From NCBI GenBank assembly GCA_002317475.1, contig DCIS01000184.1:1-10484 (forward strand): 10,484 nt of DNA. The letters are read 5' to 3'. Under the pieces are notes generated by a model. It was not told the DNA's origin. It worked only from the letters and a program-made list of their open reading frames with translations, and searched no databases. Position numbers and translations under genes: made by a program. This document shows positions 1 through 7,288 of this stretch, in pieces (the first letter of the stretch is position 1; each line of letters opens with the position of its first letter). The stretch is from Prevotellaceae bacterium UBA1720 (GTDB lineage Bacteria > Bacteroidota > Bacteroidia > Bacteroidales > Bacteroidaceae).

Positions 1-1322
1 GCACCAGGATAGGCAGCCTTGATACCATCGAGCAGCGAGTGGGTGTGCTCCTCGGTAGGTGAACCACCGTACTCACCATTCAGCAGACCGGAATTATCAG
101 CATTGGGACCTACAACGGCAATGGTCTTCAGGGACTTTGAGAGGGGCAGGACGCCATTGTTCTTGAGCAGAACCATAGACTCACGAGCAGCCTGAATGGC
201 TGTCTGGTGGTGCTTCTCGCAACTGATGGTCTCAGGACCAATCTTAGACCAGGGCACCATCTCGTCGGGGTCGAACATACCCAACTTGAAACGCTCGCCC
301 AGGGTAATACGCAAGTGAGCATCGAGGTCAGCCTCGCTGATCAGACCCTTCTGCAGCGCCTCTTCGAGTACCATACACACCTTACCACACTCGAGGTCAG
401 TACCGTGCAGAACAGCATCAACAGCAGCAGCCAGAGGTGTCTCGTGTGTACCATGCTGATTCTTGTTGAAGAAGTTGTTGATAGCGTCGCAGTCAGTCAG
501 GACGATACCATCAAAACCCCACTTCTCGCGCAGGATGTTGATGAGCAGACGATCGCTGGCACAGCAAGGCACACCCTCGTAACGGTTGTAGGCACACATC
601 ACCTCGCGTACATTACCCTTCTTGACCAAGGCCTTGAAGGCAGGGAGGTAGGTCTCCCAGAGGTCGCGCATAGACACAGAGGCATCAAACTGGTGACGCT
701 TGGGCTCAGGACCACTGTGTACAGCATAGTGCTTGGCACAGGCGTGGGTCTTGAAGTACTTGTCATCATTGCCCTGCATACCGAGAACGGTCTGCACACC
801 AAGGACAGCATTCATATAGGGATCCTCACCACAGGACTCCTGGCCACGTCCCCAACGGGGATCACGGAAGATGTTGACATTGGGACACCAGTAGGTCAGT
901 TCGGGATTACCGGGATAATAGGTCACACCCATAGGCACGTTCCACACATCAGCTGAACGGTTCCAATTGGCACGGGCCTCGTCAGATACCTGCGAGAAGA
1001 CCTCGTAGACCTGTCCGGGATTGAAGGCCGAAGCCATACCAATAGGCTGAGGATAAACGGTGTAGCCACCCTGACGTACACCATGGCAAGCCTCGTTCCA
1101 CCAGTTGATTGAGGGAATCTTCAGACGGTCAATGGAGACTGCCTTGTTCATCATAAGTCCCACCTTCTCCTGAGGAGTAAGCAGGGAGATCAGGTTCTCT
1201 GTACGCTCCTTCACCGAAAGTTTGGGATTCTGGAAGGGGTACTCATACGTCTGTGCACTGGCTACAGAACTCATTGCTGACATGGCCAAAGCCATCATCG
1301 CTGTACGAATCGTTTTTTTCAT
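1..1322 (-). CDS. GH3 beta-xylosidase/beta-glucosidase-like enzyme, C-terminus outside window
   Basis: Glycoside hydrolase family 3 enzymes remove terminal beta-linked sugars (glucose, xylose, arabinose) from oligosaccharides by a retaining mechanism. The reading frame is open to the left edge, so 440 N-terminal residues are visible of the usual 730-870; the end of the alpha/beta sandwich domain and the FnIII-like domain are missing. The start MKKTIRTAMM begins a signal peptide with cleavage expected after ASA (about residue 23), which predicts periplasmic export. GH3 landmarks follow: NWWNEACHGV (73-82), NIFRDPRWGRGQE (150-162), CAKHYAVHSGPE (195-206), and VLTDCDAI, in which D277 is the likely nucleophile. 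The second domain starts near residue 378 (ARESMVLLKNNG). NIFRDPRWGRGQ and HSGPE are typical of xylan beta-xylosidase-type GH3s, but substrate is not proven. It is closely similar to the GH3 at 4982-7246, about half identical by eye. No TAnnTTTG promoter lies in the 50-bp gap upstream, so co-transcription with the DUF1573 gene is likely. Confidence 0.93.
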   Translation of the reverse strand, partial: MKKTIRTAMMALAMSAMSSVASAQTYEYPFQNPKLSVKERTENLISLLTPQEKVGLMMNKAVSIDRLKIPSINWWNEACHGVRQGGYTVYPQPIGMASAFNPGQVYEVFSQVSDEARANWNRSADVWNVPMGVTYYPGNPELTYWCPNVNIFRDPRWGRGQESCGEDPYMNAVLGVQTVLGMQGNDDKYFKTHACAKHYAVHSGPEPKRHQFDASVSMRDLWETYLPAFKALVKKGNVREVMCAYNRYEGVPCCASDRLLINILREKWGFDGIVLTDCDAINNFFNKNQHGTHETPLAAAVDAVLHGTDLECGKVCMVLEEALQKGLISEADLDAHLRITLGERFKLGMFDPDEMVPWSKIGPETISCEKHHQTAIQAARESMVLLKNNGVLPLSKSLKTIAVVGPNADNSGLLNGEYGGSPTEEHTHSLLDGIKAAYPG

Positions 1323-1354
1323 CGATATAGTTAATTAGGTGAATATACTTCTTA

Positions 1355-1385
1355 TGTCATCGAGAGAGGTTGTCATCGAGAGAGG
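1355..1385. repeat. 16-bp-period tandem duplication over the DUF1573 stop codon
   Basis: The 15-mer TGTCATCGAGAGAGG occurs at 1355-1369 and again at 1371-1385, separated by one T, giving a period of 16 bp. The right copy holds the last codons and the TGA stop (1373-1375) of the DUF1573 gene. The left copy lies just after that stop. This is read directly from the sequence. It looks like a recent small duplication, and no function is evident. Confidence 0.85.
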
Positions 1386-2419
1386 CTACCTACCCGAATC
1401 TCCTTCATCGGGCGAGTGGGATCATCAGAGAAGAGACGGAGGGTGAAATTCTCGTTGCGCTGACTCTGTATCTCGAGTATGCGTTTCTTGCCTTGGGCTA
1501 TGACCTCGCCACGTTGGATGTTAGCCGACGTACCATCAGGCAGTTGCAAGGCTCGGAGCGTAAGCGGTGCTTGACCATCATTGCTCAGTTCCACCCGTGT
1601 GGTGAAGGTCTTTCCCTTCCTTTTGAGGCGTGGATCACTGGGGTAGCTACGCAGTACAGGAACCTCAGCCAAGGTGTCAATCTTCGCCAAGGCTATCATG
1701 GAGACCACAATAGGCATCAAGGCTGGCTCGCCATTCACTTGTAAGCGGAGCGTGTCCATCACCCATGCAAAGTACTCAGGATCAGCAGGTGTACGGAAGG
1801 TCATCTCAAGTTCAGCCTCCTCACCAGGTTGTAAGGTGTCAGGATATCGCAGGGTGAGTTTGTCACACGAGTGACTGAAACGAAGACTCATGGGTTTATC
1901 CGAAGCATTGGCCAGATAGATGATCTTGGACTTCTGCGTGCCTTGATAGACATAGCCGAAAGGCACGGCATTGATGTTGGCATAGAGCGAATGAGCCAGG
2001 GCAAAGGGATAACGTTCAGGAATGGAACGGTCAGCAGGCACCACATCGGCAGAGATCTCCAACAGACCAATGGTCTTGTTGTGATAGTCATAGAGTTGTA
2101 CCTCACGAAAGACCTTACCCATAGCACCCGAGGGGGTGTAACTCACCTCTATCTCACCCTTCTCGCCAGGATGGATTGTCTCCTTGGGATAGGTGACCAG
2201 CGTGCATGAACAACTGGGTATGGCAGAGGTGATGAGGAGGTCGGCACTCGTCTTGTTGGTCAGCACAAAGGTATGGCTTACAACACCATCAGCCTCCTGA
2301 ATCTGACCGAAATCCCACGAATAGGAATCAAACTCAATACCGTCTGCTTTCCCCGCAAGAGAAAAGAGACAGAGGAGAGTCAGGATAAAATATCTGTATA
2401 TTCGTGCGGTATTTTTCAT
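1373..2419 (-). CDS. Secreted DUF1573-domain protein (three Ig-like domains)
   Basis: This is a predicted exported protein of 348 residues whose function is unknown. After an N-terminal signal (ILTLLCLFSLAGKADG) the first domain begins IEFDSYSWDFGQI. It contains TFVLTNKTSADLLIT, the SCSCT cysteine pair and PGEKGEIEVSYTP, which together are the DUF1573 signature, an Ig/ASH-like beta-sandwich common in Bacteroidetes. A second, weaker copy spans about residues 145-240 (FSHSCDKLTL, LQPGEEAELEMTF). A third beta-rich unit occupies about 255-345 (RVELSNDGQAPLTLRALQL). The frame also has a GTG six bases upstream (2425). I chose ATG at 2419 because MKN opens the signal peptide and the upstream gene start offers no Shine-Dalgarno to decide. 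A TAnnTTTG promoter sits 44 bp or more upstream. The GH3 gene starts 50 bp after the stop, so the two probably share a transcript. A structural or binding role in the periplasm is possible; no catalytic residues are seen. Confidence 0.88.
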   Translation of the reverse strand: MKNTARIYRYFILTLLCLFSLAGKADGIEFDSYSWDFGQIQEADGVVSHTFVLTNKTSADLLITSAIPSCSCTLVTYPKETIHPGEKGEIEVSYTPSGAMGKVFREVQLYDYHNKTIGLLEISADVVPADRSIPERYPFALAHSLYANINAVPFGYVYQGTQKSKIIYLANASDKPMSLRFSHSCDKLTLRYPDTLQPGEEAELEMTFRTPADPEYFAWVMDTLRLQVNGEPALMPIVVSMIALAKIDTLAEVPVLRSYPSDPRLKRKGKTFTTRVELSNDGQAPLTLRALQLPDGTSANIQRGEVIAQGKKRILEIQSQRNENFTLRLFSDDPTRPMKEIRVGSLSR

Positions 2420-2434
2420 GATCACATTGCCGGA

Positions 2435-2453
2435 ATGGACAAAACAAGTCCAT
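2435..2453 (-). other. Small hairpin in the DUF1573 mRNA leader
   Basis: ATGGAC (2435-2440) and GTCCAT (2448-2453) form a perfect 6-bp inverted repeat with a 7-base loop. It lies between the predicted promoter and the start codon, so it would fold in the 5' leader of the DUF1573 transcript. There is no T-run after it, so it is not a standard terminator. It could be an operator, an mRNA stability element or chance. Confidence 0.35.
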
Positions 2454-2462
2454 CATAATGCA

Positions 2463-2470
2463 CAAAATTA
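2463..2470 (-). promoter_or_regulatory. Bacteroidetes -7 promoter element for DUF1573-GH3
   Basis: Read on the minus strand this is TAATTTTG, a full match to the TAnnTTTG -7 element used by the Bacteroidetes primary sigma factor. Transcription would begin about 10 bases downstream, giving a leader of roughly 35-40 nt before the ATG at 2419. I see no clear TTTG -33 element at the expected distance, so confidence is moderate. Confidence 0.5.
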
Positions 2471-2510
2471 CAACATTTTTCTTAATAGTTGGGAAGAAAA
2501 CATAGAAAAG

Positions 2511-2547
2511 TTGCACCAAAGTTCAAAATAAATGACTAACTTTGCAA
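2511..2547. promoter_or_regulatory. Interrupted inverted repeat overlapping the GH3 promoter
   Basis: The left half is TTGC (2511-2514) plus AAAGTT (2518-2523); the right half AACTTTGCAA (2538-2547) is complementary to both, with a 3-base interruption (ACC) on the left. The right arm covers the -7 element. A dyad over a promoter could be an operator, but the broken left arm and AT-rich sequence make chance possible. Confidence 0.3.
2537..2544 (+). promoter_or_regulatory. Bacteroidetes -7 promoter element for the plus-strand GH3
   Basis: TAACTTTG matches TAnnTTTG exactly. Transcription would start near 2550, about 40 nt before the ATG at 2592. A TTG at 2511-2513 lies 23 bases upstream, somewhat farther than usual for a -33 element. 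The position of this element is the main reason to reject the in-frame ATG at 2532 as the start, because it would lie upstream of the transcript. Confidence 0.55.
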
Positions 2548-2591
2548 TATACCTAGAGATCAGAGACTTATTCCGTCAAAAAATAACACCC

Positions 2592-4835
2592 ATGAAAAAA
2601 CTGTTTTTCCTATCCGTTTTAGTTTTAACTGCCTGTGCTCCAAAACTGACATTGCAACAACAACTGACCTCCAACGACAAGAAAATCAACCAGATTATTG
2701 CCCAGATGTCCTTGGAAGAGAAGGTGGAGATGTTGCACAGCAAGACCAACATGTCCTCGGAAGGTGTGCCACGACTTGGCATTCAAGACATCAAGTATGC
2801 TGATGGTCCCTTTGGCATACGCGAGGAGGGTGTGCCCAATGGGTTTGCCTCTGCGGGATGGACAACAGACTCTGCTACCTATTTCCCCACAGGTTCGGCA
2901 CTGGCTGCCACATGGTCGCCTGAGATGGCATACAAATACGGAACAGGTATGGGACGTGAGGCTAGACTTCGTGGCAAGGATGTCATCCTCGGTCCTGCCA
3001 TCAATATCCAACGTCTGCCTGTGTGTGGGCGATCTTATGAGTATCTCTCAGAGGATCCCTTCCTGGCAGCAGCCTTGGCAGCCCAATACGTCAAGGGTGT
3101 GCAAGACATGGGTACGGCTGCCTGCATCAAGCACTTCGCCCTGAACAACCAGGAGACGAACCGTGGCAGCGTGAACGTAATCTGTGATGAACAAACCATG
3201 CGCGAGATTTACCTGAAACCCTTTGAGGCTGCCGTCAAGGAAGGTGGTGCCATGGCTGTGATGCCTGCCTACAACAAGGTGAACGGATATTATTGCTCGG
3301 AGAATGAACACCTGCTGAACGAGATTCTACGTGGCGAGTGGGGGTTTCGTGGCATGACGGTCTCTGACTGGGGCGGCACACACTCCACCATGGGAGCAGC
3401 CCTGCATGGTCTGGATGTGCAGATGACGGGTAGCAACTACCTAGGTCCCGCACTGATTGACTCTGTCAAAGCAGGCAAGGTAAACGAAAGCGTTGTGGAT
3501 GACAAGGTGCGCGAACTCCTGCGTGTACGATTTGCCATTGAAGCCATCCCCGCAGAGAAATGCAACCTCGAGACAGCCTCACAGCCCGAGAGTCGGCGCA
3601 TTGCCTATGAGGTTGCCTCGAAATCCGTTGTGCTGCTGAAGAACGAGGGTAATATCCTACCCCTGAAACAAGCCAGGAAGATAGCTGTCATCGGACTGAA
3701 TGCACAGGCCAAGACACAATCAGGCGGTATGGGTGCCGGTGTGAAGGCTCCCTACGAGATCACCCCTCTCATGGGATTGCAGAATAAGGCAAGTCAAGGC
3801 GTAAGCATCAGTTATGCAGCTGGTTATAAGAACTATGCCGGCATATTTGGACGTTGGGGTGGCAACACCAGTGGCAACAACGCAGAGCGTATTGACGAAG
3901 CAGCAGATCCCACCTTGCTGGCCGAAGCTGTAGCCCTGGCTAAGCAGGCTGACGTGGTCATCTTTGTCTGCGGTACAAACAAGAACATTGAGACTGAAGG
4001 AAGTGACCGTAGTGACATCAAACTACCCGTAGGTCAGGATGAGATAGTCAAGGCTCTGGCTTCTGTCAATCCCAACATTGTCAGCGTGGTCATCTCAGGT
4101 GGTCCATGCGATCTGGTCGAAGTGAATAAGTACTCCAAAGCCGTAGTGCAAGGCTGGTGGAACGGACTAGAGGGCGGAAATGCCTTGGCAGACATCCTCT
4201 ACGGCAACATCGCTCCTTCGGGAAAACTGCCCTTCACTTTCCCCATCCTTCTAGAGGATTCTCCCGCCTACGCCTTGGGCAACTTCCCACAGAAAGCAGA
4301 TGTACAGGGTGATCTCTTTGGCAACCAGTACCGTCAGGACATTCAGGGACAGCGTCGCAACATGGCTCCTCAGGCTCCTGATGCTCTTTACACCGAAGGT
4401 GTGCTGGTAGGTTACCGATGGTTTGACACTAAGCAGAAACCCGTGCTCTACGCCTTTGGTCATGGATTATCCTATGTTGACTTCCAGTATGCCAACCTGA
4501 ACACTAACAAGCAGCAATACAAGGAGAACGAGACTATACAGGTCAGTTTCCAACTCACTAACAACGGACAGATGGAGGCTGAAGAGGTGGTACAATTATA
4601 TGCTCATCGTCCCGGCTCTGCCCACACCATTGCTTACAAGGAGCTGAAAGCCTTTGACCGCATCAGCCTCAAGGCTGGCGAGGCGCGCAACGTCACTCTC
4701 AAGGTTCCCGTCTCTGAGTTACGCTACTGGGACGAGGCAACCAACAATTGGGCTCTGGAAACAGGAGAAGTGGAGTTGCTGGTAGGTGGTAGTTCTGACA
4801 AGACTGTGCTCAGTGCAAAAGTGGAAATACGCTAA
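2592..4835 (+). CDS. GH3 beta-glucosidase-like lipoprotein
   Basis: This is a family 3 beta-glycosidase, probably releasing glucose from beta-gluco-oligosaccharides, with 747 residues and complete three-domain architecture. I start it at MKKLFF rather than 20 residues upstream because MKKLFFLSVLVLTAC is a lipoprotein signal with lipobox LTAC and lipidated C15. The residues after C15 (APKLT) lack the acidic export signal of surface lipoproteins, so an inner-facing, periplasmic position is inferred. The TIM-barrel domain has YADGPFGIR (69-77), GRSYEYLSEDP (146-156), KHFALNNQETNR (180-191), VMPAYNKVNG (223-232) and VSDWGG with nucleophile D259. The alpha/beta domain carries ETEGSDR (467-473), where E469 is the likely acid/base, and QGWWNGLEGGNALADILYG. 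The FnIII-like domain follows (about 660-735: EEVVQLYAHRPG). It belongs to a different GH3 lineage from the two minus-strand copies. Divergent from DUF1573, it converges on the other GH3 with a hairpin between. Sugar preference is unproven. Confidence 0.93.
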   Translation: MKKLFFLSVLVLTACAPKLTLQQQLTSNDKKINQIIAQMSLEEKVEMLHSKTNMSSEGVPRLGIQDIKYADGPFGIREEGVPNGFASAGWTTDSATYFPTGSALAATWSPEMAYKYGTGMGREARLRGKDVILGPAINIQRLPVCGRSYEYLSEDPFLAAALAAQYVKGVQDMGTAACIKHFALNNQETNRGSVNVICDEQTMREIYLKPFEAAVKEGGAMAVMPAYNKVNGYYCSENEHLLNEILRGEWGFRGMTVSDWGGTHSTMGAALHGLDVQMTGSNYLGPALIDSVKAGKVNESVVDDKVRELLRVRFAIEAIPAEKCNLETASQPESRRIAYEVASKSVVLLKNEGNILPLKQARKIAVIGLNAQAKTQSGGMGAGVKAPYEITPLMGLQNKASQGVSISYAAGYKNYAGIFGRWGGNTSGNNAERIDEAADPTLLAEAVALAKQADVVIFVCGTNKNIETEGSDRSDIKLPVGQDEIVKALASVNPNIVSVVISGGPCDLVEVNKYSKAVVQGWWNGLEGGNALADILYGNIAPSGKLPFTFPILLEDSPAYALGNFPQKADVQGDLFGNQYRQDIQGQRRNMAPQAPDALYTEGVLVGYRWFDTKQKPVLYAFGHGLSYVDFQYANLNTNKQQYKENETIQVSFQLTNNGQMEAEEVVQLYAHRPGSAHTIAYKELKAFDRISLKAGEARNVTLKVPVSELRYWDEATNNWALETGEVELLVGGSSDKTVLSAKVEIR

Positions 4836-4880
4836 GAGATATAGGGTATAGGTCTGGAAAATAGGGTCTTACGCATAACA

Positions 4881-4912
4881 AAGGGGTAGTCGTTTTATAG
4901 GCTACCCCTTGT
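4881..4912 (+). terminator. Hairpin terminator between convergent GH3 genes
   Basis: AAGGGGTAGTC (4881-4891) pairs with GGCTACCCCTT (4900-4910). The stem is 11 bp including one G-U pair in plus-strand RNA, with loop GTTTTATA. It lies 45 bp after the plus-strand GH3 stop and 70 bp beyond the stop of the minus-strand GH3. The U-run after it (TTGTTTAT) is short and interrupted. The G-U pair forms only in plus-strand RNA, so the plus direction is favoured, but it may serve both genes. The rest of the 146-bp gap shows nothing recognisable. Confidence 0.65.
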
Positions 4913-4981
4913 TTATGATATGATTCTGCTGGAACCTGTGAAGATTGAATGTTATTTGTAATCAAATTCTACTCTCCGGAA

Positions 4982-7246
4982 TTAAATCGTGATGGTCTGC
5001 ACTACCTTGGCATCGCTGTCATTACCCACCATCAATTCATACTGACCGGGAAGGATGCGCATGTTGTTGCTTGCTTCATCCCACCACTCGAAACTAGTTT
5101 TCGGGAAGGGGAAAGTGACATGGGTTGTCTGGCCAGCTTTGACAGGAATACGACGGAATGCACGGAGAGTCTTCAAAGGACCCAGCTTGTCCCCTACCCT
5201 ACGCAGGTAGACCTGCACAACCTCCTCACCGTCCATGTTGCCTTGATTGGCAAGGGTGAGGGTAATCTGGTCGTTAGCATACTGGGCATTGGAGATAACA
5301 AACTGACTGTAACTCAATCCATAACCAAAGGGGAAGAGAGGTCGGTCCTGGAAGAAACGATAGGTGCGATTCGCCATCAGATAGTCCTCATAGTCAGGCA
5401 ACTGTTCGGTATTCTTATAGAACGTAACGGGCAGTTTACCAGAGGGATTTACCTTGCCTGAGATAACATCTGCCAAGGCATTGCCACCCTCCTCACCACC
5501 ATACCAAGCCTGAATGATTGCGTCACACGTCTCAGTCTCAGGGGTTAGCGCCATAGCTGAACCGGAGCAATTGACAAAGATAACTTTTTTGCCCTGCTCA
5601 TGCAATGCCTTCAGAAGACGACGCTGAGCCTCAGGCAACTCAATGCTGGTACGGTCTCCACCTCGGAAACCATCAAAATTAACGCGCATCTCCTCGCCCT
5701 CAAGACGTGGCGAAATACCACCTACAAAGATGACCACATCGGCATCTGCAGCCTTCTTCAAGATTGTCTCGTCGCTGACATTACTCTTGGCAACATCACG
5801 GGCAGAGGTGTTTCGAGCCTCAGGATTTGCCAAGGTGTTGACATTACCGAAGGGATTAGCATCCAGATTTACGTTGTCGCGACGTCGACGATTCTGCCTA
5901 CCTTCATTGGCAGGTGCATCAACATATCGACACCCCTCAATGTACTGTGCATCAGGATATTGTGCCTTAATTCCCTCAAGGATTGTTACGGCATACATTG
6001 GAAAACCATTATAGTTGCCCAAAAGCATGGTACTATCATTGGCATTAGGGCCCATCACCACAATCTTCTTCTTTTCTTGAGTATTCAGGGGAAGGATATT
6101 TCCCTTGTTCTGCAAAAGAACGATGCTTTCCTGAGCCATCTTGCGAGCAAGGGCACGATGCTCAGCACTGCAGATAGTACTCTGTGGTATCTTAGTCCAG
6201 GGTACAAGGGAATCATCATCAAAGTTACCCAACTTGATACGGGCAATGATCAAACGGCGAAGACTCTCATTCACCTCTTTTTCTGTGACAAAACCAGCCT
6301 CTACAGCCTCTGGTAACGAATTGTAGTCACTACCACATTCCAGGTCGGTACCGGCACGAAGAGCGATACCCGTAGCCTCAGATCTGGTCTCTACAACCTC
6401 ATGATAACCTTTCTTCCAGAAATCACTGATAGCCCAACAGTCGCTGGTGACAAGTCCCTTAAAGCCAAGTTCGTTGCGCAGTATCTGCTTAAGATAGCGA
6501 TTGTTACCACAGCATGGTTCACCATCAATACGCTGATAGGCACACATCACCTCCTCGACATTAGCCTCCTGAACCAAGGCCTTGAAGGCAGGCATGTAGG
6601 TTTCCCAAAGGTCGCGTAGGGGAAGGTCGGTGACATTGAACGAGTGACGATTCCACTCTGGACCCGAATGTACTGCGAAATGCTTGGCACAAGCTAAGGT
6701 CTTACGATAAGGGGCATCATCAGGACCTTGCAAACCACGTACCACGGCCACACCCATGCGCGAGGTCAAGTAAGGATCCTCGCCGTAAGTCTCCTGTCCG
6801 CGTCCCCAACGAGGGTCACGGAAAATATTGATATTAGGAGTCCAGAACGAGAGGTCCTGATACTGACGTACCTTGCCATTCTCCTTGGCCTGCTGGTTCT
6901 TGGCTCGTGCTTCGTCACTGACTGCTGTGTAAACCTCCATCAAGAGGGCATCGTCAAAACTGGCAGCCATGGCCATCGTAATGGGGAAAACGGTTGCCTT
7001 GCCATTACGACCCACACCATGCAGGGCCTCGTTCCACCACTGAAAGGCAGGTACACCAAGGCGTTCAATAGCAGGTGATTGGTGCATCATGAGCGAGACC
7101 TTCTCCTTCAGAGTAAGACGCCCAAGGAGGTCGTCTGCACGCTGCTCTGCTGAGAGTCTAGGGTTCTGAAAAGGATACTGCTGGGCTAAAGCAGTTAAGC
7201 TAAAGCCCAGAAGCATTGATATTGCATATAATTTCTTGAAAAGCAT
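4982..7246 (-). CDS. GH3 beta-xylosidase/beta-glucosidase-like enzyme
   Basis: This is a complete 754-residue family 3 exo-beta-glycosidase. The signal peptide MLFKKLYAISMLLGFSLTALAQ predicts cleavage after about residue 21 and export to the periplasm. The barrel shows QWWNEALHGVG (69-79), NIFRDPRWGRGQE (140-152), CAKHFAVHSGPEWNRH (186-201), VMCAYQRIDGEPCC (233-246) and VTSDCWAI with nucleophile D269. The second domain has LEGEEM (515-520), holding the probable acid/base Glu, then GGDRTSIELP and QAWYGGEEGGNALADVISG. The C-terminus is an FnIII-like domain (EEVVQVYLRR, about 674-740). The motifs fit xylan beta-xylosidase-type GH3s, but glucosidase or mixed activity cannot be excluded. Residues about 440-490 are an Arg/Asn-rich stretch (RQNRRRRDN) between sandwich strands and look like a family-variable insertion. 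It lies 42 bp after the GH31 stop with no full TAnnTTTG promoter in the gap, so an operon with GH31 is likely. Confidence 0.94.
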   Translation of the reverse strand: MLFKKLYAISMLLGFSLTALAQQYPFQNPRLSAEQRADDLLGRLTLKEKVSLMMHQSPAIERLGVPAFQWWNEALHGVGRNGKATVFPITMAMAASFDDALLMEVYTAVSDEARAKNQQAKENGKVRQYQDLSFWTPNINIFRDPRWGRGQETYGEDPYLTSRMGVAVVRGLQGPDDAPYRKTLACAKHFAVHSGPEWNRHSFNVTDLPLRDLWETYMPAFKALVQEANVEEVMCAYQRIDGEPCCGNNRYLKQILRNELGFKGLVTSDCWAISDFWKKGYHEVVETRSEATGIALRAGTDLECGSDYNSLPEAVEAGFVTEKEVNESLRRLIIARIKLGNFDDDSLVPWTKIPQSTICSAEHRALARKMAQESIVLLQNKGNILPLNTQEKKKIVVMGPNANDSTMLLGNYNGFPMYAVTILEGIKAQYPDAQYIEGCRYVDAPANEGRQNRRRRDNVNLDANPFGNVNTLANPEARNTSARDVAKSNVSDETILKKAADADVVIFVGGISPRLEGEEMRVNFDGFRGGDRTSIELPEAQRRLLKALHEQGKKVIFVNCSGSAMALTPETETCDAIIQAWYGGEEGGNALADVISGKVNPSGKLPVTFYKNTEQLPDYEDYLMANRTYRFFQDRPLFPFGYGLSYSQFVISNAQYANDQITLTLANQGNMDGEEVVQVYLRRVGDKLGPLKTLRAFRRIPVKAGQTTHVTFPFPKTSFEWWDEASNNMRILPGQYELMVGNDSDAKVVQTITI

Positions 7247-7288
7247 AGTGGTTTGATGTTTATTTGTGTTTATTAGGAGGCAAAGACA

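Noticed and set aside
207..956. A 249-codon plus-strand open frame inside the left-edge GH3
   Set aside because: It is antisense to well-conserved GH3 motifs. A similar peptide appears antisense to the same motif in the second GH3 (near 6540-6619), which is expected of a shadow frame.
2532..2591. A 20-residue N-terminal extension of the plus-strand GH3
   Set aside because: The ATG at 2532 lies before the predicted transcription start and would bury the lipoprotein signal that begins at 2592.
5600..6316. A 238-codon plus-strand open frame inside the second GH3
   Set aside because: It is antisense to the GH3 C-terminal half with no recognisable protein features; the GH3 frame explains the sequence.
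7275..7280. AGGAGG on the plus strand as a ribosome binding site
   Set aside because: It lies on the strand opposite the only genes here and no plus-strand start follows at a suitable distance with coding support.
7281..7288. TGTCTTTG (minus) as a promoter for the second GH3
   Set aside because: It misses the TAnnTTTG consensus at the key second base and abuts the GH31 stop codon; read-through from GH31 is simpler.
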